Shown here: piece after piece, positions 25,382 to 35,988 of the stretch
How positions within the stretch are numbered: position 1 is the first letter of the stretch
How the letters are laid out: every line of letters starts with the position of its first letter
Source: M3007 sp043764095
GTDB taxonomy: Bacteria; Bacteroidota; Bacteroidia; Chitinophagales; Saprospiraceae
Direction of reading: 5' to 3'
NCBI GenBank assembly: GCA_043764095.1
Contig: JAYUKX010000017.1
Span: 1 to 64,000 of the forward strand
Length of the DNA stretch: 64,000 nt
Position numbers and translations under genes: made by a program
Notes under the pieces: generated by a model
Databases searched by the model: none
What the model was told of the DNA's origin: nothing
What the model saw: only the letters and a program-made list of their open reading frames with translations

Positions 25382-26884
25382 GTGGTAAGAGTTCGTTTTG
25401 CACCATCTCCAACAGGCACGCTTCATATTGGCGGCGTTCGCACTGCATTGTATAACTATTTGCTCGCCCGCAAGTTGGGTGGGCAGTTTATCCTTCGTAT
25501 TGAAGATACGGATCAAACCCGATTTGTACCCGGTGCAGAAGACTATATTATTGAAGCCCTGCGTTGGACGGGTCTTGTGCCAGATGAAGGTGTAGGTTTT
25601 GGCGGCGAATATGGCCCATACCGCCAAAGCGACCGCAAGGCGATTTATTTGGAATATACCCAAAAATTACTGGATCGCGGCCATGCTTATTATGCCTTTG
25701 ATACACCCGAAGAATTGGATGAAAAACGCGCCAATACCGAAAATTTTATCTACGGCAGTGGCTCGCGCATAACGATGAAAAATAGTTTATCCCTTTCTGA
25801 GGCCACTTTATCGGAACTCAAAGCCAACGGAACACCCGCTGTGGTACGTCTTAAAGTAGAGCCAGGTCAAGCGATTAAGATTAATGATTTGATCCGTGGC
25901 GAGGTCGTATTTCAAGGTGATGAATTGGACGATAAAGTGCTGATGAAAGCCGACGGAATGCCCACTTATCATTTGGCCAATATTGTGGACGATCATTTGA
26001 TGAAGATCAGCCATGTGATACGTGGGGAGGAATGGCTTTCCAGTACAGCACACCACGTGTTATTGTACCGTGGTTTTGGTTGGGAAGATACGATGCCGGC
26101 TTTTGCGCACCTGCCTTTGATTATGAAACCCGTAGGCAATGGCAAATTGAGCAAGCGCGATGGTGCCAAATTTGGCATTCCTGTATTTCCTTTGGCTTGG
26201 CCATCTGCTAACCCGGAAGAATATGCCCCTGGTTTTCGTGAAAACGGTTTTTTACCAGAAGCATTGATTAATTTTTTGGCATTGCTGGGGTGGCATCCAG
26301 AAGATGACCAGGAGATTTTTACGATGGAGGAACTGATTCAGGCGTTTTCATTGGAAAAAATCAACAAAAGTGGTGCGCGGTTTGATTATGATAAGGCCAA
26401 ATGGTTCAACCAAAAATATATCCAGCAGATGGATAATGTATCTTTGGCAAAGTTAATCCGTCCTTATGCGGAAAGTAAAAATTACACATCAACGGAAGAT
26501 TTTTTAGTAGAAGTGGCGGTTCTTATGAAAGAAAGGGTTACTTTCGTGCAAGATTTCACAGAGGTAGGCTATTACTTATTTGAACCCGTTCGCGAATATG
26601 ACCAAGAGACATTAGCTAAAAAGTGGAAACCCGAACTAAAATCGGCTTTTGAGGACTTAATTACCTTCATTGGCCATCAAGAAGACTTTAATTCGGTAAT
26701 ATTAGAGGCCGCTGTTAAAACATATATACAGGAAACGGGATTAAAAGCGGGCGATATACTACCTTTGCTCCGAATAGCAATGGCAGGTACGATGAAAGGC
26801 CCCGCTATTTTTGATATGGCAGCCATGCTAGGTAAAAAAGAAACATTGGAAAGAATCACAAAATTTGTGTCTGCCCAATCTTAA
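25382..26884 (+). CDS. gltX: glutamyl-tRNA synthetase
   Basis: A 500-residue class I aminoacyl-tRNA synthetase that charges tRNA-Glu (and, if GatCAB is present, tRNA-Gln). The FAPSPTGTLHIGG motif near residue 7 is the HIGH signature; KLSKRDG near 257 is the KMSKS loop. The start is GTG at 25382: no ATG lies upstream in frame and the family begins with this VRVRFAPSPTG sequence. Length and domain order are normal, with an all-helical anticodon-binding domain from ~340. The probable promoter is ~190 bases upstream, an unusually long leader for this organism. Confidence 0.97.
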   Translation: MVRVRFAPSPTGTLHIGGVRTALYNYLLARKLGGQFILRIEDTDQTRFVPGAEDYIIEALRWTGLVPDEGVGFGGEYGPYRQSDRKAIYLEYTQKLLDRGHAYYAFDTPEELDEKRANTENFIYGSGSRITMKNSLSLSEATLSELKANGTPAVVRLKVEPGQAIKINDLIRGEVVFQGDELDDKVLMKADGMPTYHLANIVDDHLMKISHVIRGEEWLSSTAHHVLLYRGFGWEDTMPAFAHLPLIMKPVGNGKLSKRDGAKFGIPVFPLAWPSANPEEYAPGFRENGFLPEALINFLALLGWHPEDDQEIFTMEELIQAFSLEKINKSGARFDYDKAKWFNQKYIQQMDNVSLAKLIRPYAESKNYTSTEDFLVEVAVLMKERVTFVQDFTEVGYYLFEPVREYDQETLAKKWKPELKSAFEDLITFIGHQEDFNSVILEAAVKTYIQETGLKAGDILPLLRIAMAGTMKGPAIFDMAAMLGKKETLERITKFVSAQS

Positions 26885-26988
26885 AATATAGGCTTTAATC
26901 TATTTTTTTAATCCATCCTTATCACCATGAACATTATTGCTATTTGTCCCTCCCCCGTCGGTATAAATAGCGATAAAACGATTTGTTT

Positions 26989-29900
26989 ATGCAAAACCGG
27001 TCTTTACACCTCCCCCGGATTTTTGCGGTAATTTCCGTTATTTTATTGTCCGCAAAGACCATAAATGCCCAAGCAGGCTTCTTTTTTTTCACCAATCCAC
27101 CGATTAATGTTGGTGTATTGCCGAATTGTTTTGGAGCTGTTTCAAGCGGAATACCGCCCGTAGTAACCCCCACTACACCGGGAGCGACAATCACCTTGTC
27201 GCAGTTTTCACCCAGTAATTCTTATGCTTTTAGCGATCAGTTTCCTTTAGGGACACTTCAAGTGGTCAAATGGGACGTAGCAGACAATGCTGGACATGCC
27301 CACACGTTCGAATTTAGTGTGCAGTTTGTCGATATTACGCCACCCGTATTCGATGTTTTAGCCACACCCACGCCACTTACTGTCAATTCTATCGCCGAAG
27401 TCCCTCCGTTGGGGCCTATTCCGATCACGGATAATTGCGATATGCCCATGACTGTCAATGTGACACAAATGTTTTCGCAAACCATGCCGCCGCCGCTTTG
27501 TCAGGCGGGTACTTTCCAACGTACTTGGACTGCCACCGATGCTGCGAACAATTTTGCTATTTATACCCAAACCATCATTGTGCTTAGGGATTCGTTGCCA
27601 CCTGTTATTACCGTACCTCCGGCGAATGGCACAGCACCTTGCGCATCCCTTCCCGGTGCATATACGGCTTGGCTCAATGCCCAAATGGCACTGTTTACCG
27701 CTACCGATGCCTCTGGAACACCTACTAAATCCAATAATGCCCCAGCAGGATTGACATCTTGCCCTGCGCCAGTTACGGTCATTTTCCGAGCCACAGACCA
27801 GTGTGGCCTAACGGCAACAGCTTCGGCTACCTTTAGCAGTTCCGATACACAGCCCCCAACAGTTCAAGTAGAACCAAAGGATACGGTTGCTTTTTGTGGC
27901 AATCATCAGGCAAAACTTGGAGAATTTATACAGACTAGGGCCTATTCCACGGTTACGGATCTTTGTTCTACTAATTTAACTTGGCGGATGTTGGTCAATG
28001 GCGTAGAACGCGATTCAGCGCAGATTGCTAGCATAATTCAAGATTCAATATTGACTAGTGTCTGTGGTGTTAAACTCATTGGAAGTCAATCTTATGCAAA
28101 AGTCCGCGCTTACGTTCGTGTTGATTTTTTTGCTAAAGACCCCTGTATGAACGAAGTATTTGTAGGTCAGGGTGTGTTTGGCGTGATTGATACCACAGGG
28201 CCAGTGATTACGGGTTCTGCCCTCACATCCGAAAGTTGTGGCGGCGGCAATGACCAAACCGCGCTTAATACATGGATCAATGCCAAGGGCAATGCCACCG
28301 TAACCGATAATTGTTCCAGTACAACTTGGACGAATTTTAGTTTTACCACTTCTAATGGGCAAACGGGCAACGGCAATTTTAACACAGGCCCCTACCCTAC
28401 TGTGCAAGCCAATAGTTGTAATTGGTTTACCGATGTCACCTTCCGAGCCACCGATCAATGTGGTAATACAGGTTCTAAAACATTGCGATTCAGACTCACC
28501 GACAATATTGCACCCACCATTGGAGGTTTCCCCGATACCACAATTATCTATTGCCCAACGGCTATACCCAGTTCGTTCACCGCAATAGTGACCGACAATT
28601 GCTCTACTGGGCTGGTGGCTAGTTATACCACGCAATATGCAGATACGATTTGTGCGGGCAACTATTCGTATAAAGTAAAATGGACGGCGACCGATCAATG
28701 TAATAATACAGGTACAAAAACACAAATTTTTGCTATTAGAGATACAATTCGCCCGGTATTTACGCTGGTACCGCCCAATGTAACCTTTAGTTGTGATAGT
28801 GTTCCTTTTGTGCCTGCTCCTGTAATTGGGACTACGGTAACGGCGACCGATCAATGTGGTACAATGCAAGGCATCACTTTTACGACCACGAACAACCAAA
28901 ACCCCAACCCCAATGTATGCGCACATTACAACTACGAAATAACCCGCCGATTTACGGCTACTGATAAATGCGGGAATACCCGTACTGCGCAACAAGTCGT
29001 TAGTATTAGGGATACCAAAGGGCCTACTGCGGCAATTCCTTTGCCCGATACTATTGTTTTTTGCCAAAACCTACCTTTAAACGCCACTATTCCGCCAGCA
29101 ATAGACAAATGCAGCCCCGTTGTAGGGCCAGTAGTACAGCACACCCAAACCATTGTAGCGGGTACTTGTCCCGACAGTTATACCATAGTGGTTACTTGGC
29201 GCGCAACGGATGTTTGCGGAAATACGGGTTTATTTTCCAGAAACTTTTTGGTACGCGATACCATTCGCCCTACCATTAGTAATATACCCGCCAATATCAC
29301 GGTAGAATGCGATGCTATTCCCCTAGCTCCCGCCATTGGAAGCCTTACAGTAACCGATAATTGTGATGCGACGCCGAGCGTAGTGTTTAATGAAACAGAA
29401 ATACGCGACCCAAATGTGGCCAGTTGTAACCATTGGAGCAATTACCAAATCAAACGGCAATGGGTTGCGACCGATGCTTGCGCCAATGCACGCACTTATA
29501 CCCAAACGATCAGCATCGTCGATAATACACCACCCATTTTCTTGGTAAAAGATACCATATTGTACCCCAATACGCCTGGTCAATGCGGTGCTAATATATT
29601 GCCACCTACCCCATTATCAGCCTATGACCAATGTGCAGTATTGCCTATTAATGCGATATTATTGGATACCACCGCCATTACAGGTCCTCCTATTAGCGAT
29701 GCAGTATGCGATACAGTGTTCATGGCCATGAATGCTTTAAACTTACCACCATTACAGCCCGTTACTGGCAATGCTGTTTTGAGTATTTTTTTAGATAATG
29801 CCGATGCAGAAGGCCCCGATGAATATTTTAGGGTGTATGGAGAAAATGGCGTTTATATTGGCAAAACTGATCCCGTTACGCCTGCCCAATGCGGTAGTGG

Positions 29901-32900
29901 GGTTACTACATTTAATATCAGCGCGCTTAATTTGAATAATTGGCTCACCGATGGTCAATTGACGCTTACGCTTGCACCTAATGGAACAGGCGCAGATGCG
30001 ATTAACCCAATTTGCCCAGGCAGACGTGTACGTGCGCAAGTGGACTACCAATATTTATCACCACAAATTGGCGTAACAATCACTTATAAGATAGATAACG
30101 GCCCATTACAACCTTATCCGGCAAGCAGCCAAATGTTTTTAGCAACGGGTACGCATATCATTACTTATACCGTTGCGGATTGTGTGGGCAATAGTAGAAC
30201 CGCTACTACGGTTATCCGTATTAGTGATATTGAACCGCCATTAATTGCATCACCTGCTGCACAAACTGTCTATGTAGGTGTAAATAATTGTATAAATAAC
30301 TGGACAGTGCCTTTGCCAAATGTCACAGAGAACTGTGATTTATCTGGTACACTGTCTAGGAGCTCAGTGCTTACTAATACTAAATTTGTCAATAATGCCA
30401 ATGCTGGTTTTGTCCCTCAGGATATTACCTTGAACATTACAGGGTTAATTCCCAATGCTTTCTCGAGCGGTGTGTTAAAAATTCGCCATCGCGGCGACAA
30501 TGGCAATGCAGGAGAATTTTTTAAGGTATTGGATGAACTGGGCAATCAATTTTCTACCACTTCAATCAACACTGTTCCAGCGAGTTCATGTGTAAGTTTT
30601 TTTGAAACCATTATCAATGTTTCGGCAGCCGATATCAACAACTGGGCAGCCAATGGAAGTACTCAAATCAAATTGGTGGCCAATACAGATGCGATCACCT
30701 TTAGCGATTTTATTAATCCATGCGGGCCATTGAATGCTGGAGGTTTTGATGGAAGCAGTGCAGTGCAAGCAACGCTCGAGTACGATTATGCCATTATTAA
30801 TTATGAAATTAAAAATGCGCAACAAACCGTAGTCAGTAGCGGCTTGGTAGTTGGGCAACAAACCACGGCTAATTTAACCGCTGGAGCATATAAAGTTAAA
30901 TATACGACCACGGATCAGGCGGGGAATATTGCACAGTCCACCTTTAATTTAACGGTGCGCGATACAGTAAAACCCAAAGCCTTATGCCAAAATATTGCCA
31001 TTTTTGTTTCGGTTTTAGGCGATAATCCTTATACGTTATCTCCGACCCAAATCGATAATGGTAGCAACGATAACTGTGCTGGCAGCAATGTATCGCTGAG
31101 TCTTTCTCAAACATTTTTTACTTGTAACCAATCTGGGCAAATTGTGCCTGTAATGCTCACGGTTACTGACACCTCGGGCAATACCGCAAAATGTACCGCT
31201 CAAGTAAGTGTCAATACGGAAATGATAACAGCCAGTTCTACGGCTAATATTTGTGAAGGCGGTATGGCGCAGTTATTGTGCGACCCTCCAGGCAACGATG
31301 CCAATTATACCTATAAATGGAGCAATGCACTGGGTAGCTACACTTCCATGATGCAAAACCCTATTTTGAATAACGTACAATTGAGCCAAGAAGGTACGTA
31401 TATGGTAACCGTAACGGGGCCAACGGGTTGTACCGCTGTGGGTGAAACACAATTACAATTGATCGGTTTGCCTTTCCAACCCATTCTCAATGCTGACCAA
31501 ACATTGATTTGTGCAGGACAGGGGCTCAATTTGAGTACCAATGCCTACACAGGAAACGATGTATCTTATCAGTGGTACCGCAATACGATTGATACTTTGA
31601 TCGCAACCACGATCCAACCCAATTTGATACTGAGCAACCCGCCAACGGGTATTCATCAATATTTTGTAAGGATCGTTGACCTCAATTGTAGTTCTGCGCT
31701 TTCTGCACCTCTATCCATTAAGGTACAAGTGCCTATTACGGCAACTGTAATCAATAGTAATCTCAATCCTTGTGAGGGCGATTTGATCCAACTAGGAACA
31801 AATATTGAAGGCCCCGGCATCACTTACTTATGGACTGGCCCACAAAATTTCACAGTACAGACACCGCCAGCATTCCCTGCCACACTCAGCAATGCTGGTA
31901 ATTATACGTTATTTGTTTTTGCCAATGGCTGTCCGGGTACCCCAACCACGGTGAATGTAGCTGTCCGTGATCGACCCGATGCGCCGATGATTACTGGAAA
32001 TACTGGCGTTTGTGAAGGTGCAACCGTAATGCTAACCGCACAGCCTGCCGCTGGTAATCCATTTTTGTGGATTTCGCCAGATTTGGACACCGTGAACACA
32101 GGTATCGTTAATGCCTTGATGTTGAACAATGTAACACAGGCAGATTCGGGATATTGGAAAGTAATTGCTGTTTTGAATGGTTGCGTATCTCCTGCCTCGC
32201 TCCCACATTTAGTAGCGATTGAAAAATACCCTGTGGTAGTCGTGAATGCCAATACGCCCATTTGCCAAGGTGGTGTATTGCAATTGCAAGCCAATGTAAA
32301 TCAGGCAGTTAATTCTTATTCTTGGAGCGGCCCTGATATGTTTTCGGCATTTACTAAAGAGACGGTGGATAATACCCCATCAACGGGTAATTACGCAGTT
32401 ACGGTTTCTACTAATTTTGGTTGTTCGGCTAATGCATCCATCAATGTAAATGTGGTCAATCCTCCGCTGATTACTTCCGTAACCAGCAATGCGCCGACTT
32501 GTGTAGATGGTAATATTTCGGTGCAACTGTTCCATACTTTGGCCAGTACCGCCAATGCACCTTATACCTATAAATGGACTTACCCAAGCGGTACCACGTC
32601 CACATTACCCAATCCGATTATTCCAACGGCCAATACGAGCAGTAATGGGTCTTATACATTGGTAGTCACCGATATGTTTGGTTGTGTTTCAGCACCGCAA
32701 AGCACTATTCTGGCCTTACAAATGATACCAACTATTCCAGTACTGGCGCAGGCCAATCCTATATGTGAAGGCGCAACAACAAATATTATCATTTCTAATG
32801 ATTATCTGGGTAATCCCAGTTTCATTTGGCAGATTCCGGGTAATCCTAATGTGATAACCACCGATAAAGTTTACACTATTACAAATGCTACATTGGCCAA

Positions 32901-34926
32901 TGGCGGTGGTTATATTGTTCAAGCCCAAATAGGCGACTGTATTTCCGATTCTTCCGCTTTAATGCTGTTAGAAATAAATAAAACACCAGCACCGCCACTC
33001 ATCACAGCCGAAACACCTGTATGTGAAGGTGATACGATTACTTTTAAGGCTCAAGCACAGCCCGGAATAATGGTGCAATCGTGGAACTGGAGCGGCCCAT
33101 CGGCCTTTGCTGTTTTTGCAGGCAATACCCCAACACCGTTCCGTTCCCCTGCTTTACCTGAGCACGCCGGTGCTTATTCGATCAATATTATAACAACGGA
33201 TGGTTGCCAATCGTCACAAAGCGAACCAACTATTATCACTATAAAACCCAAACCCAAGACGCCTATCGCGCTCACAAGTAATAATATTTGTTTGGCGCAG
33301 GCAGATACTTTGACACTTAGTGTAGCCCCTGGCACACAAACCAATTTGGCGACTTATACATGGTATCAATATACTACACAATTACCCCTAGGTACGCCAA
33401 GTTTATCGCCTGTACTTACGTTAACTGATTTTAGTGGTTACACAGCAGGACAAAATGCCTTTTACGTAGTAGCAGAACTGGATGGCTGCAAATCGGTAAA
33501 ATCCTTTAATGTTTCGGCTAATTTCCTCCAGTTACCAACTGATTTGGCACAAGTTCAAACAGATTCACTAGGGCATTGTGGCCCAAAACTGGACTTATTG
33601 GCCATAGAACCCGTTAGTAGTAACGTTACAGGTATTTGGTCTTTGCTCAGCGGCCCCAATGTTGCCATTGCTAATCCTTCTAGTGTATTTTCATTGGTCG
33701 ATGGGCTAGTTGGGGGCCAAACCTATCAGTTTTTGTGGACATTGAGCAAAGATGCCTGCGAAAACTTTAGTCAAGACACCATGACCGTAGTCGTTAATAT
33801 TGAGGAAAAAGCGATGGCTATGGCAGATACTACGATTTGTTTTCCCTCTGAGATAACACTACATGCCTCACCCGCTCAAATTAACCAAGGCTATTGGAAA
33901 CAGAGTATAGGACAGGCAAGTATTACAAATCCGAGTATCGAAATCATAACACCCGATAGCAGCACTACCTTGGTGACCGGTTTAAGGCCCATTACTATGA
34001 TTCAAGATGGCTTTATCTTTACTTGGGTCATTGATAATTTGGCATGCGGACTTTCTGAGGACATAGTAAAAATTACCCCGATTTACAACGAACCTATTGC
34101 TCAAGCCGATTCGGTGCAATGCGCTGTAAATGGATTAACGGAATTAAAAGCCACGCCTTTAGAAGCCTTTGAAACGGGTGCTTGGACTAGTCCTAATAGT
34201 AATATTATCTTTAATAACCCTAGCGCAGCAGTGACTATTGCCGATAATTTGGAGCAAGGCAATAATACATTTATATGGACAACCAATGGCGGTATTTGTG
34301 GCGATAAATCTAGAGATACGGCCATTGTCACACTTCAATTAAAACCGACAGCAGCACTGGATACGGTGACTGTACCTTTTGGCAGCCCAGTGGCTTTTAA
34401 TGTGTTGTCCAATGATATTGTTGCTACCAATAATTATAGTGTAGAGATCATTACGCCACCTAATTCGGGCCAATTGAACCCAACAGGGACTACTGGCTCG
34501 GGCAATTTTACTTATATTCCCGACATAACTTATGAAGGACTAGAAACGGCCTTGTACCGCGTCTGTAATATAGCATGTTTGTCCATTTCCCCCGACGATG
34601 CTTGTGATTTTGCAAATATTGAACTCAATGTGGGAGCCTCTACCACTTGCGATATCCCATCGGTGATTACACCTAATGGCGATGAAGTAAACGATGTTTT
34701 CATTATCCCTTGTATCAATTGTTCCGATTGTCCAAGAAAAAATGAACTCGTTATTTTTAACCAATGGGGCGATAAGGTTTTTTATGCCTCTCCTTATGAC
34801 CAAAACTGGGACGGTACAAATCAAGGCGGTGATAACTTACCTGTTGGTAGTTATTTCTATGTACTAAAGATTAACAAAGACACTCAATCAGAAACCAAAA
34901 CTGGATTTATTATTATACAACGATAA
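26989..34926 (+). CDS. giant HYR/Ig-repeat surface protein with CHU_C domain
   Basis: About 2,645 residues, starting at the ATG at 26989 after a TTG-TTT lead, with a signal peptide ending ...AKTINAQ. The first half (to ~1400) is a string of HYR-like domains with the motifs VTDNC, ATDQCGNT and RDTIRP. The next ~1000 residues are Ig/PKD-like modules that open with xCEGxxxxL. A cadherin-like domain (FNVLSNDIV) follows near 2470. The last ~90 residues are the gliding-motility-associated C-terminal domain (VITPNGDEVNDVF, FNQWGDKVF, GTNQGGDNLPVGSYFY, GFIIIQR), a type IX secretion signal. It is expected at the cell surface as an adhesin or cell-cell contact protein. The partner PorP/SprF gene starts 13 bases later. 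Confidence 0.93.
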   Translation: MQNRSLHLPRIFAVISVILLSAKTINAQAGFFFFTNPPINVGVLPNCFGAVSSGIPPVVTPTTPGATITLSQFSPSNSYAFSDQFPLGTLQVVKWDVADNAGHAHTFEFSVQFVDITPPVFDVLATPTPLTVNSIAEVPPLGPIPITDNCDMPMTVNVTQMFSQTMPPPLCQAGTFQRTWTATDAANNFAIYTQTIIVLRDSLPPVITVPPANGTAPCASLPGAYTAWLNAQMALFTATDASGTPTKSNNAPAGLTSCPAPVTVIFRATDQCGLTATASATFSSSDTQPPTVQVEPKDTVAFCGNHQAKLGEFIQTRAYSTVTDLCSTNLTWRMLVNGVERDSAQIASIIQDSILTSVCGVKLIGSQSYAKVRAYVRVDFFAKDPCMNEVFVGQGVFGVIDTTGPVITGSALTSESCGGGNDQTALNTWINAKGNATVTDNCSSTTWTNFSFTTSNGQTGNGNFNTGPYPTVQANSCNWFTDVTFRATDQCGNTGSKTLRFRLTDNIAPTIGGFPDTTIIYCPTAIPSSFTAIVTDNCSTGLVASYTTQYADTICAGNYSYKVKWTATDQCNNTGTKTQIFAIRDTIRPVFTLVPPNVTFSCDSVPFVPAPVIGTTVTATDQCGTMQGITFTTTNNQNPNPNVCAHYNYEITRRFTATDKCGNTRTAQQVVSIRDTKGPTAAIPLPDTIVFCQNLPLNATIPPAIDKCSPVVGPVVQHTQTIVAGTCPDSYTIVVTWRATDVCGNTGLFSRNFLVRDTIRPTISNIPANITVECDAIPLAPAIGSLTVTDNCDATPSVVFNETEIRDPNVASCNHWSNYQIKRQWVATDACANARTYTQTISIVDNTPPIFLVKDTILYPNTPGQCGANILPPTPLSAYDQCAVLPINAILLDTTAITGPPISDAVCDTVFMAMNALNLPPLQPVTGNAVLSIFLDNADAEGPDEYFRVYGENGVYIGKTDPVTPAQCGSGVTTFNISALNLNNWLTDGQLTLTLAPNGTGADAINPICPGRRVRAQVDYQYLSPQIGVTITYKIDNGPLQPYPASSQMFLATGTHIITYTVADCVGNSRTATTVIRISDIEPPLIASPAAQTVYVGVNNCINNWTVPLPNVTENCDLSGTLSRSSVLTNTKFVNNANAGFVPQDITLNITGLIPNAFSSGVLKIRHRGDNGNAGEFFKVLDELGNQFSTTSINTVPASSCVSFFETIINVSAADINNWAANGSTQIKLVANTDAITFSDFINPCGPLNAGGFDGSSAVQATLEYDYAIINYEIKNAQQTVVSSGLVVGQQTTANLTAGAYKVKYTTTDQAGNIAQSTFNLTVRDTVKPKALCQNIAIFVSVLGDNPYTLSPTQIDNGSNDNCAGSNVSLSLSQTFFTCNQSGQIVPVMLTVTDTSGNTAKCTAQVSVNTEMITASSTANICEGGMAQLLCDPPGNDANYTYKWSNALGSYTSMMQNPILNNVQLSQEGTYMVTVTGPTGCTAVGETQLQLIGLPFQPILNADQTLICAGQGLNLSTNAYTGNDVSYQWYRNTIDTLIATTIQPNLILSNPPTGIHQYFVRIVDLNCSSALSAPLSIKVQVPITATVINSNLNPCEGDLIQLGTNIEGPGITYLWTGPQNFTVQTPPAFPATLSNAGNYTLFVFANGCPGTPTTVNVAVRDRPDAPMITGNTGVCEGATVMLTAQPAAGNPFLWISPDLDTVNTGIVNALMLNNVTQADSGYWKVIAVLNGCVSPASLPHLVAIEKYPVVVVNANTPICQGGVLQLQANVNQAVNSYSWSGPDMFSAFTKETVDNTPSTGNYAVTVSTNFGCSANASINVNVVNPPLITSVTSNAPTCVDGNISVQLFHTLASTANAPYTYKWTYPSGTTSTLPNPIIPTANTSSNGSYTLVVTDMFGCVSAPQSTILALQMIPTIPVLAQANPICEGATTNIIISNDYLGNPSFIWQIPGNPNVITTDKVYTITNATLANGGGYIVQAQIGDCISDSSALMLLEINKTPAPPLITAETPVCEGDTITFKAQAQPGIMVQSWNWSGPSAFAVFAGNTPTPFRSPALPEHAGAYSINIITTDGCQSSQSEPTIITIKPKPKTPIALTSNNICLAQADTLTLSVAPGTQTNLATYTWYQYTTQLPLGTPSLSPVLTLTDFSGYTAGQNAFYVVAELDGCKSVKSFNVSANFLQLPTDLAQVQTDSLGHCGPKLDLLAIEPVSSNVTGIWSLLSGPNVAIANPSSVFSLVDGLVGGQTYQFLWTLSKDACENFSQDTMTVVVNIEEKAMAMADTTICFPSEITLHASPAQINQGYWKQSIGQASITNPSIEIITPDSSTTLVTGLRPITMIQDGFIFTWVIDNLACGLSEDIVKITPIYNEPIAQADSVQCAVNGLTELKATPLEAFETGAWTSPNSNIIFNNPSAAVTIADNLEQGNNTFIWTTNGGICGDKSRDTAIVTLQLKPTAALDTVTVPFGSPVAFNVLSNDIVATNNYSVEIITPPNSGQLNPTGTTGSGNFTYIPDITYEGLETALYRVCNIACLSISPDDACDFANIELNVGASTTCDIPSVITPNGDEVNDVFIIPCINCSDCPRKNELVIFNQWGDKVFYASPYDQNWDGTNQGGDNLPVGSYFYVLKINKDTQSETKTGFIIIQR

Positions 34927-34939
34927 CCGAATTATATCA

Positions 34940-35929
34940 ATGAAAAATATTTATATCATACTACTTTTAGTATTATTCGGCCAACTTGTACAAGCACAAC
35001 AAGAAGGGCTGCAAACGCAGTTTATGTACAATAAACTAGCATTTAACCCCGCTTATGCAGGAAGTTATGCATCTCCGGTAATTACTGCGGTCAACCGATC
35101 CCAATGGATTGGTATTGAAGGTGCGCCCACCACACAAGCCGTTTCTTATTGCCAACCTATGCTGAGTAACCATTTTGGATTGGGTGTTAATTTGGTGCGC
35201 AATGTCATTACCATCAACCGCACGCTTACGGCAGAACTATCCTATGCTTATCAAATGGCATTGCCACGAGGTTATTTGGGCATTGGTATTCAGGCCAGTA
35301 TGCGGCATTTTAAACAAGACTGGAATGATAGTCGTATTATTACTTCCCAGCCATCAAGCGCGGATGTAGCCTTGCCAAACGGAGTACAAGGAAAGGTACT
35401 CCCTAATTTTGGTGCAGGTATTTTTTATACCGCACCACGCTGGTATGCGGGCTTTAGTTTGCCGCGTTTGGTGGATAATAATATTGATTTCTCTTTATTA
35501 GGAGATAAAAAATCGCGCGAAGCGCAACATTTCAATATGATGGTAGGTGCAGCATTTGCACTGAGCGAAACGATTGATATTGTGCCTCAAACACAGTTTA
35601 GATATGTAAAAAATGCACCGCCAGATATGGACATCAATGTGATGGTGGATGTACGCCGCAAATTTTTGGGCGGTATGACCTACCGTATCGGCGGCGACAA
35701 AAATGGCCTTGGAGAAAGTATCGACATCATGGCAGGTGCTTATGCCACCAAAAACCTGATGCTCATGCTGTCTTATGATATTGGTCTTACTCGACTCGCT
35801 TCCTTCCAAAACGGAAGTATTGAAGCCACACTCCGCTGGATCATCAACCCACCAGAAGGTAGTGAAACCGTGGACCCCAACCGACCCGATCGTGCAGCAG
35901 GCGGACGCGGCTCCTTCTATTATTTTTAA
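34940..35929 (+). CDS. PorP/SprF family type IX secretion membrane protein
   Basis: A 329-residue outer-membrane beta-barrel of the PorP/SprF family: signal MKNIYIILLLVLFGQLVQAQ, the hallmark QFMYNKLAFNPAYAGS right after cleavage, then alternating strands. SprF-type proteins pair with one large CHU_C-domain substrate and are needed for its export or surface anchoring (SprB/SprF in Flavobacterium). Here it begins 13 bases after the giant surface protein gene, so the two form a classical substrate-partner pair. The C-terminal tail NPPEGSETVDPNRPD extends past the usual last strand. Confidence 0.93.
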   Translation: MKNIYIILLLVLFGQLVQAQQEGLQTQFMYNKLAFNPAYAGSYASPVITAVNRSQWIGIEGAPTTQAVSYCQPMLSNHFGLGVNLVRNVITINRTLTAELSYAYQMALPRGYLGIGIQASMRHFKQDWNDSRIITSQPSSADVALPNGVQGKVLPNFGAGIFYTAPRWYAGFSLPRLVDNNIDFSLLGDKKSREAQHFNMMVGAAFALSETIDIVPQTQFRYVKNAPPDMDINVMVDVRRKFLGGMTYRIGGDKNGLGESIDIMAGAYATKNLMLMLSYDIGLTRLASFQNGSIEATLRWIINPPEGSETVDPNRPDRAAGGRGSFYYF

Positions 35930-35988
35930 ATATTTTTTTGTTCATCCACTCCTCAAACTGAACCAATAACAGTCAACAAACACTAATA

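Noticed and set aside
28045..29067. 340-residue minus-strand frame inside the giant surface protein
   Set aside because: Composition (Arg/Ile/Gly/Cys-rich) reflects the antisense of HYR repeats; no known motif.
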